Assembly: GCF_001039355.2 (NCBI RefSeq)
Contig: NW_019774547.1
Location: 124,001-188,000, forward strand
DNA: 64,000 nucleotides
Direction: 5' to 3'
From: Lingula anatina
Taxonomy: Eukaryota > Brachiopoda > Lingulata > Lingulida > Lingulidae
Shown: one piece after another, positions 56,542 to 64,000 of the stretch
Layout of the letters: each line of letters begins with the position of its first letter
Numbering within the stretch: the stretch's first letter is position 1
Notes under the pieces: model-generated
Databases searched by the model: none
What the model was told of the DNA's origin: nothing
What the model saw: only the letters and a program-made list of their open reading frames with translations
Program-made: the position numbers and the translations under genes

Positions 56542-58631
56542 CGAAAATACACTTTCGGAATATTTTGAAGAAATGCTTTTAAGAGGAAAACATCTGAGGG
56601 GTACGCTGTGCGAGGCTGTAAGCGTAACCCTACTTTATGTAACCCTACTTAATTAGTAAACTGGGCACACCATTAAATGAGCTTTTTTCAGTATTCTTGC
56701 CAAATATAACATGTCTGTCTTTTAACTCGCGTTTAAACTAGATGAAAAAAGACACGGCTGTGAAATCGGCCGTCGGTGTTTTTCATTTATTTTTCATAAT
56801 ATAATGCGTTTTCCTAATAACAATTCTAACCATGGTGTCATTGTTCTAAACCAATTGCAATAAACCAGCCCGCATCACTTACGAAGTAATTCGTATAGCG
56901 TTCCGCTACACGAGACATGTTATCTTTTTTCAATGAATCATTAATCAGATGTGTATACGACGAATACACGTGCTACAATAGTTGTCTCTTAAGGTAACAG
57001 CCGAAGTAAATTATATAGTGGTGGAAAAGGGTACGGATCACGCGTCTCCTCTAATGCAACTAAAAGAGTACTCCTTTAAACGGACAGACGCTGGGTGATG
57101 CCTCGTCAAAACATCGTCTGTCAGTGCTGACACCTGCCGGTAAGTCCGTACTTTCCAGGGATTATATTTCTCTGGGAAATGGGCAGCTGCACAACAAGCA
57201 CTCCTAATTTTAAAGTGATGTACATTGTATTAATTGCGCAGAGGAAGAAGCGCTGGGGCAAAAGAGTACGCCCTGTGGCAGGCTTAAATTCCAGTTTATG
57301 ATAATGAATTCTTAAAATAACATGACTGGTAATTTCACGATAATGTAGATATGGGAAAGAAACCTAGAAATAACAGTGGGGATGGGTTCTTAAGTAAATG
57401 AAGAGGAAGTCGGGCGTCCGTGGGTTGTATGGTAATTTCTATAGCATCAAAATTTTGAGTAACAATAAGCGCATCTGCATGTATGCATTAATGAATGATG
57501 TGTCAACGTCTGGCTTTCTTAGCAAAGAAAGGCGTATAATAATAGAGAAGAGGTCCACAGATGTAGTCTTCTCTGTAAATTAGATTTCTGTGTTCACTTA
57601 GTTGTCTGAAATAGAAAGAGGTCAACCTGGCCTTGCTACCCACATGAACTTTTCTTAATTGGTAGAATTGTAAAATTATAGTCGGAAATGTGCTATGACA
57701 ACCATCAGCCATTGTCAAACCTCGTCCAACTATCTAATTTCAAGACGAAAAAGAAACTTAATGAATCACAAGCACGTCAATGAACGAATATTGGTGATTA
57801 TTTATCCCGTAAATAAAAGAATATGCATTGTGCTTTTTTTGAGTTTAGCCAGCACATTGTTTATGAGCTCCTTATCCTAGGTTTTGTTGTATTACATAAC
57901 ATTAACGGGGCCGTCCTGTCACCGGACGAGTAGGGCGGGGTTTACGTCTCACAAATTATATGGCGTGGACCAGGGGGTGTCACACAGGGGGGAGAGTATC
58001 CACTTGAGAATATTTTTGAAATTTTAATCAATAATTTTACCGCGCCTGCATTCCAGTGTTTGTTCAGTTGCTGGTTCTTTCTTCAAATTTCGAAGACGTT
58101 CGCTGTCATCATTTCTTCTTCATTTCAGACTAAGTTAACTTTAAACAAATCGAAAAATATTAACATGCATAAACAAACAAGGTTTCTTTTTTTACATAAA
58201 AGGACCGCCAAAAAGCGAATGTCAGCAGTGAGTTGTTGCTCAGATGAAATCAAACGGTGAATATTTCAAAGCCGGATCAATGAAATCAATAAGAATGCCA
58301 CACTTGCGAGCAAGAGGTCCGTGCCCCGTGGCTATAGGGCTAAATGCTCACAAAAACTACCGTATTAATTATTTAAGCCAATTTATCAAACTCTTTCCTC
58401 GTGTACATAGGGTTTAATTGCATAGAACAATTATAATCAATGAGTTTTATTGTTTAATAAACTAGGCTTGAAAATAAATTTACCTTTATTATGGTCCAGA
58501 CAATACCCCACATCCTGTGCGTTCCATCGACAGTGAAGCGTTCTACCCCTGCAAACAAGGTCCGGGCCTCGTTCACATTCAGAAAAAGTTTCAGATGTTT
58601 CGATTAGTTTTATCTGGTTTATCTTTTTAAT

Positions 58632-58653
58632 GGGGGGGGGGGGGGGGGGGGGG
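58632..58653 (+). repeat. G22 homopolymer
   Basis: Twenty-two consecutive G, a potential G-quadruplex. Run length is error-prone in sequencing. Confidence 0.75.
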
Positions 58654-58999
58654 TTTGTCGAGGGACTTTTTCTTTAATATTATTTGTCACCATATGATGG
58701 GGCATGTCTTTGACTAGAATCTTTTTTAAAAAGAAATGGTTATTTGTATATCCGCTATACATTGTGTTTATATATTGAGTGAAGAATAATTATTGGCAGA
58801 GCTGGTGTAGGAAGCCTCTGTCGCAAGATTAAACTTTAAACTTTCTGAATAATATAATTTTGTTTCTTTTTTTCGAATAAAAAAAACAACATTGTTTGGT
58901 TTTCATTGCTATGAGAATATAATATAAAAGAAAGATGATATCTCATTCCTTACGAGCTGCTTGGCACATTTGTCTAGATCATTTTGTGCCAAGGTCTTG

Positions 59000-61900
59000 G
59001 GAAATCAGCTGAAGAAATATGAAAAAAATGAGAGAAATATTCATGGGCAAATACGGACAACAAACTATTCAGCTTTTATGTTGTTCCGTTTCGTTTCTTC
59101 ATAGACTACAGCGAGACTTACTTTTAGAACATACGACTCAGATTACCCACCTTCTAGTCTGACATTTCCCCCTCAAGTCTACAATAAAATCCAGTAACAA
59201 GTCATTGATGCTTTCGAAAGCATGTCATCAGTGTTGTTTTCAACCGTTTCCCTTATTTTCATCAGTCCCAAGAACTCTAAATAAGCAATAAACGATAAAA
59301 TGATGACCATAAATAATAGTTTAGGGGGTTGCAAATTTAACCAGACAGTTGTACAAATTGAATCTCCCTGAAGCAAGTTTGAAACACAATGCAATGAGTT
59401 ATAATGAGATCATCTCTGACTACAGCCTCGGCCAGCCATTTCATGGTTAATAATATTCTCCGCCGAACGGGCTCGTCTTGTAATCTGGATTTGAAAAGGT
59501 TAACCCTTTGGCAGTTGAAACAATAGGACAGTTAAACCTTCCAATCAGCCACTCCACGGGGCACAATTGGATTTTGTTAATTACACTGTCAGCATGTTAT
59601 ATACAGTACAACCAGTTCGTCAAATCCCTGATAATGACATGACCCAGTCCTATTTGCTTGAAATTTTCTGGATGTTCATTAAGCTTAATCAATCGTAAGG
59701 GACAGTCAAGGGAGTTGAAACATCTTGCCGCGTTTTCTTCTACCTTTTCTGCTGGTTAAAATGGCAAGTACGGGCTCATTGTCTGCGTGGTAAGCGCAAT
59801 ACGGTGCTACATTTTACCCCGCCCCCCCTCCCCTCGCCCTTTTTCGACTCCCCGTTTACACGTATGTTGTGGGCGTGATTCAAGGCACGATAACAGAAGC
59901 ATTAAGGATTCTAGTAGCTGGAAATCTTGCCATTCCCATCCGTAATCAAGTTGTGGCCATATTAAATGTCAACAGAGTGAGTTAATGGGATGAGTGTGTA
60001 ATACAAACACAATATAGCGTACTGCTCTCATTGCTCTTTTTAATTCACAATATAATACATATCATTCTAGTATTTGCATAATATGACTCTGAAATTTAAC
60101 ATCCATGATTGCACAGGGCAAATGTACTGTAAGTCTACTCTATTTCTGGGAGTGTGAAACACATTTTTATTATAATTTGTCCATTCTATACCAACAGCCA
60201 AAGCTCTTATATGCAGCAAAAACTTCTAAAAAATAACAGCTCTACGTCAACATAATAACACACTGATGTTTGCTACATTGTCAATAATATTATGACACAA
60301 AAATTGCACGTCAGATTTTAACCTGATTTGACTTTTTATCTTCTGACTCGAATTTCAATAAATTAAATATTGCACAATAAATTAATTAAACTGATTATAA
60401 AACATGAACACCACATAGCAATATATTGTCATTCTTTACAATTTTTTTCTGGGCAACACACCCACGTTTAAATTACACTGCTCTAAACTAATAAGTACAT
60501 ACATATATACATACATGCATGTATATACGCATAAACAGTAAGAGACCTCAAGTGATTTAGTGACCAGCCTGCATGGACTCAGATCTTGTAATTTCACACA
60601 GGAATTTGAGATCAGAATGAAGTCTATAGATAATTACATATTCAGCCTATTAGCCCTTGACTGCACGCTGCCTTTTTCAATTTGATCAAATGACTAAAAA
60701 ACACTGCTGAGATTTTGCTTGATCCTTTTAAGCTGGCCACTAGCATGTAGAGAACACCATTAAACATCCTATTTAGATTTGCCAGTAAGATGCAGTGCAA
60801 GATCAAAAGAATATCAATTTATATGACCCTGTAATATTTTTCATATGGAAACTGGTATGTAGGCAAATACTGTAACATGGACAACTTCTGTATAGGAAGA
60901 GATGACACATGTGAACAATGCTTTCTGGTATCATATTACAACTACTTTTGTGACGAGTCCAGTGAAAAACTTTGGTGACATTGTCTACAAAAAAAGGTAG
61001 GAGTGTCTCCTGATAAAGCCTTACTTGGTGATCAGCTGTATTTCAGATAAACCTAATATATATTTCACAAACACCTTGCTACTGCTTGATTACACTTATC
61101 TTTTGTGTACCACCTGAGCAGATTGCCAGGACAGAGCGCTCCCGGTAACAGTGCCATTTCACCAGCAAGGTGCTCATTTCAGCAGTTGCCACAGTAACCG
61201 GCTTCATGAACAGGACAGAAAACATTCATAATTGATGTGCTGGTACGCTCTGATCTGGCGCTGACAAATGGGCTGCCAACTTCAACTGCTGCACAAGTGC
61301 CAGCTTTCAACCGTGCAGCACTCTAGAGTGAAAGCAAATCAGAACCTTCACTTTGCTGTGACTTTACTTAGACCAGTCATCATAATACAGTGATACAGAA
61401 AAACTAGACAAAAAGTTTCATCGATGACAGTTTTGATTCACAACACATACTGTACAACAAACTTGTAGTCTCAGTTGGGCCCCATTTGTTTTGTTCTCCT
61501 AAATAAATACAATACAATACAATTGTGAAACCAGAGTAGCAGAGCACGCTCCAATTCAAGACTTGTACAGTGCCGGCAGAATAGACATTACAGTATTGTT
61601 TGAAGACCTTGTTAATTATTCATGATAGGTGTTGCAGATGAATGCCAAAAATAACCATGTCTCTGTTTCCCCTTGGAATAATGTGGCAAAAACCTAGTAA
61701 CCTGAACCCGAGTTACAGACTACCTTCCCCTTACTGATGGCAATTAAGCTGAAATGGAGGCATTAAAACATGACATATAAGAAAAAAATGGGATAAAATA
61801 TCAAAACTCCATTCTCCTTTGGTTTAAGTGAATAAAATCATTTCTATTAAAAATTGCAAAATTACTAATGTCTCAAATAGGCAAAAGCCATAACCATAAA

Positions 61901-63891
61901 CTGCACTTTGTAAAATAACCAAGAAAATGCAGGCATTTTCATTCCTTGCTTGTTAATGCTGAATTATAAACTAAAATAATGCACTTTTGACAGTATACCC
62001 TGTATTAAAACTGGACTTGCACATACCATTTGTATATTTTGCCATAGCTCCCTTCTAAGATGTGTAAATGTGACTATCATATAGTGACTAAATTCTGAAT
62101 TACTTTGATTTTTACTCTTTGTTCCAATTGAAAAATTAAAACATGATTGCCAAATATATTCCTTGTGTACTTCATGAACCTCTTGACTTGGGAGTTTCAT
62201 CCAACAATTAATGACTCTAGCACAACCACCCAAGGGTATGGCATAGTGACAAAAGCTATTGTCAAGTAAAGTGTGCCTCCTAAATCTCCAGCAAGACAAA
62301 AATAAATAAATGAGCAGCCCTGCACATATTTCTCTGACTAGATTGCTCGAAGAAATTAGTGTTTAGATGTTGACGTGATATAGTGGAACTTTGAAATAGT
62401 CTCCTGCCTACTTCAGGGAAAATCTTTGGTGACTCATGGAGCTACCACTCCTGTGGTGTAAGTTATTAATACTCTTATTTAATAAAAGAAACTGATTGTT
62501 CTCACATCTAACAATAAATACAAACTGGAAAACAAAACTAAATATAAAATGTTGTCTACAGGCAGATTAACAGCTGCAAGTCAGTGTCATTTTTAAAAAG
62601 AAACATCAGCACACACTTTATAAGACACAAATATAACACACAATATAAATGCAACAATGATACTGATTAATATACATAACAATGGTTCTAGCTCCAGCCA
62701 GGAAGTTCTCCATCAAACACTTTGTACAAGAATCTGCCACTGCAAGCAATGTATGGAAGGAAGATGGACTAATTTTGACCAATCACAGTACAGAAATCTA
62801 GGGTATGTAAACCACATACTATATTGACTATGATCTATTGTGTATTGTTTAATATTGCACATTTCCTTCTCTCCCCTTTCATTTTTTCATACACTGTTTA
62901 AAATTGGAGGGACATTCTTATGCAAACAGTGCAGAAAGATTGATACAGTGATCTATATTTACCATATGCTACTTCAAATGTAGCACAGATACATATCTAC
63001 AGCTAAAATGTTAAGTAGTCATTATGCAAGTTTCACAACAGAAAGTGAACAACCATTTATACAAATGCTATAAAAATGTAAAAATCTAAGTGCTCTCTGA
63101 CTATACCAATGTGTTTTTTTTTTCAAAGCAGTGTGTATGTGTCTCATACAAGAGTTGAAATGGGAGAAATCCCAAACTTTCATTGCTGGCAGATAAAAAG
63201 TAAAATAATTCTTAACAGTAATAATAAATAGCAGGTCTTAGACCTGAAGGGTATTGGGCAATAATTTAAGTTTGTTCCTCAGAGTTAAGTTATTCAAATA
63301 TGATTATCAGTATTGCATAAATTATACCAAATCATCTAAGAGACTTTGAGTCCATAAAAAACATATCTGGGAACATAAAAATAAAATCAACTGATTGACT
63401 TATATAGCTTGACAAAAATGCCAAAATAGAAAATAAGTTATGGATGGAATGTAACAAAAATAAACATTAATACTAACAAAACTGTCTGTATGTCCAGTAG
63501 CTGGAATGACCACTATGTGCAATGGACATACTAGACCCCAGTGTTCTTAACTTTAGAGATATTTCTATTGGAAACTAAATGGAATTGTTTGAGATAAAAT
63601 GCTGCAGGTTGGAATGAATGAATACAAGTTGCCAAAAGGCTTTCAGTATCTAAGGAATTAGAGAGATAATGATGAAAGTAAGTTGGGTTCTTGTGGGATT
63701 AATCAAAAAGAATCCCTGATCACAAGTTTCTTGTGACAAATAAATATATAAATATGGACCACATATCTGCCAACTTTAGTACACATATGTAGCCTCATTT
63801 GCTGCATTTGGCAGTGAGATATGATACCTCTATGGAAATATAATTAAAGACCACATCGTAATCACTAGTCAAAGTCAAGGTCCACGTCTAG
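59000..63891. other. Intergenic DNA and probable long ONECUT 3' UTR
   Basis: The right part should be the ONECUT 3' UTR on the minus strand, but its end cannot be fixed: several minus-strand AATAAA candidates occur (for example near 60.17 kb). Two patches of more even base composition, 59.4-59.95 kb and 61.12-61.33 kb, stand out from AT-rich flanks and may be regulatory. No other coding exon was recognised. Confidence 0.45.
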
Positions 63892-64000
63892 TCACTTGCT
63901 GCCAGCAGGTGCAGCTGAACTACGTTGGCTATTTCCTTCCTCGTCTTTCCACTTGTCCAGAGACCGCCTCCGTGCGTTCATAAAGAAATTGGCTACTGTG
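63892..64000 (-). CDS. ONECUT (HNF6-type) homeobox transcription factor, C-terminal end only
   Basis: Reading leftward from the window edge, 35 codons encode TVANFFMNARRRSLDKWKDE and a short Ser/Ala-rich tail ending GSK, then TGA. The WFxNxR helix 3 of a homeodomain appears here as NFFMNARRRS. Phe in place of the usual Trp and the SLDKW ending are diagnostic for the ONECUT (cut-class, HNF6/OC) homeodomain. These proteins carry one CUT domain plus this homeodomain and control neuronal and sensory, and in vertebrates liver and pancreas, differentiation. The CUT domain and the rest of the protein lie to the right of the window, so the paralogue cannot be named. The tail is shorter than or different from the vertebrate Ser-rich ends. 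Confidence 0.9.
   Translation of the reverse strand, partial: TVANFFMNARRRSLDKWKDEEGNSQRSSAAPAGSK

Larger units (their letters stand above)
54829..58999. other. BICRA 3' UTR and intergenic DNA
   Basis: No canonical AATAAA is seen close to the BICRA stop, so its 3' end is unresolved; a candidate lies near 56.86 kb. From 55.7 kb base composition becomes more even, with more CpG. A TA repeat (56497-56540) and a G22 run (58632-58653) are present. No gene was recognised. Confidence 0.5.

Overview
This window is nuclear DNA from an intron-rich, AT-rich animal genome. Every confident protein is an animal-wide or bilaterian-wide family, most introns are 0.2-2 kb with GT...AG borders, and small non-autonomous DNA transposons are common. 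It looks like a bilaterian invertebrate, probably marine and non-arthropod. The sequence alone does not fix the phylum.

Layout, left to right. (1) 3838-11039, + strand: the 3' part of an EPLIN-like LIM-domain actin-associated protein with a long Tyr/Gln/acidic-rich tail. (2) 15289-25300, - strand: complete CNOT4, the RING/RRM/CCCH E3 ligase of the CCR4-NOT complex, in about 19 coding exons. (3) 26462-30225, + strand, divergent from CNOT4: HSD17B12 (very-long-chain 3-oxoacyl-CoA reductase), ten exons, 323 aa. (4) 32442-36382, - strand: HSDL1, a paralogue of gene 3 placed tail-to-tail with it, nine exons, 354 aa; it keeps the catalytic Tyr that vertebrate HSDL1 has lost. (5) 38146-43876, - strand: TYSND1, the peroxisomal leader-peptide-processing protease, eight coding exons, 538 aa, His/Asp/Ser triad and C-terminal SKL. 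(6) 48851-54828, + strand, head-to-head with gene 5: BICRA/BICRAL (GLTSCR1 family, non-canonical BAF subunit), 1359 aa. (7) 63892-64000, - strand: the last 35 codons of a ONECUT homeobox protein; most of its body lies beyond the window.

Between and inside genes are at least six kinds of repeat. These are a 2-copy family with TCCGAAGG-type inverted ends, a 2-copy CCCGTAGCC-ended family with an 8-bp target duplication, a near-perfect 257-bp palindrome flanked by TAA, a family with a nested inverted repeat (one whole copy flanked by CTATG), a 1.2-kb inverted-repeat composite in the last TYSND1 intron, and a tRNA-derived SINE head or tRNA pseudogene.

Three neighbours (HSD17B12, HSDL1, TYSND1) belong to lipid or peroxisome biology. 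Nothing shows that they are co-regulated. I found no CRISPR, operon-like or viral system. The most unusual points are the HSD17B12/HSDL1 tail-to-tail pair with a catalytically intact HSDL1, the tiny PTS1-only last exon of TYSND1 isolated by a transposon-filled intron, and a four-fold repeated short motif in the BICRA C-terminus. All exon borders were set by eye from splice signals and protein similarity.
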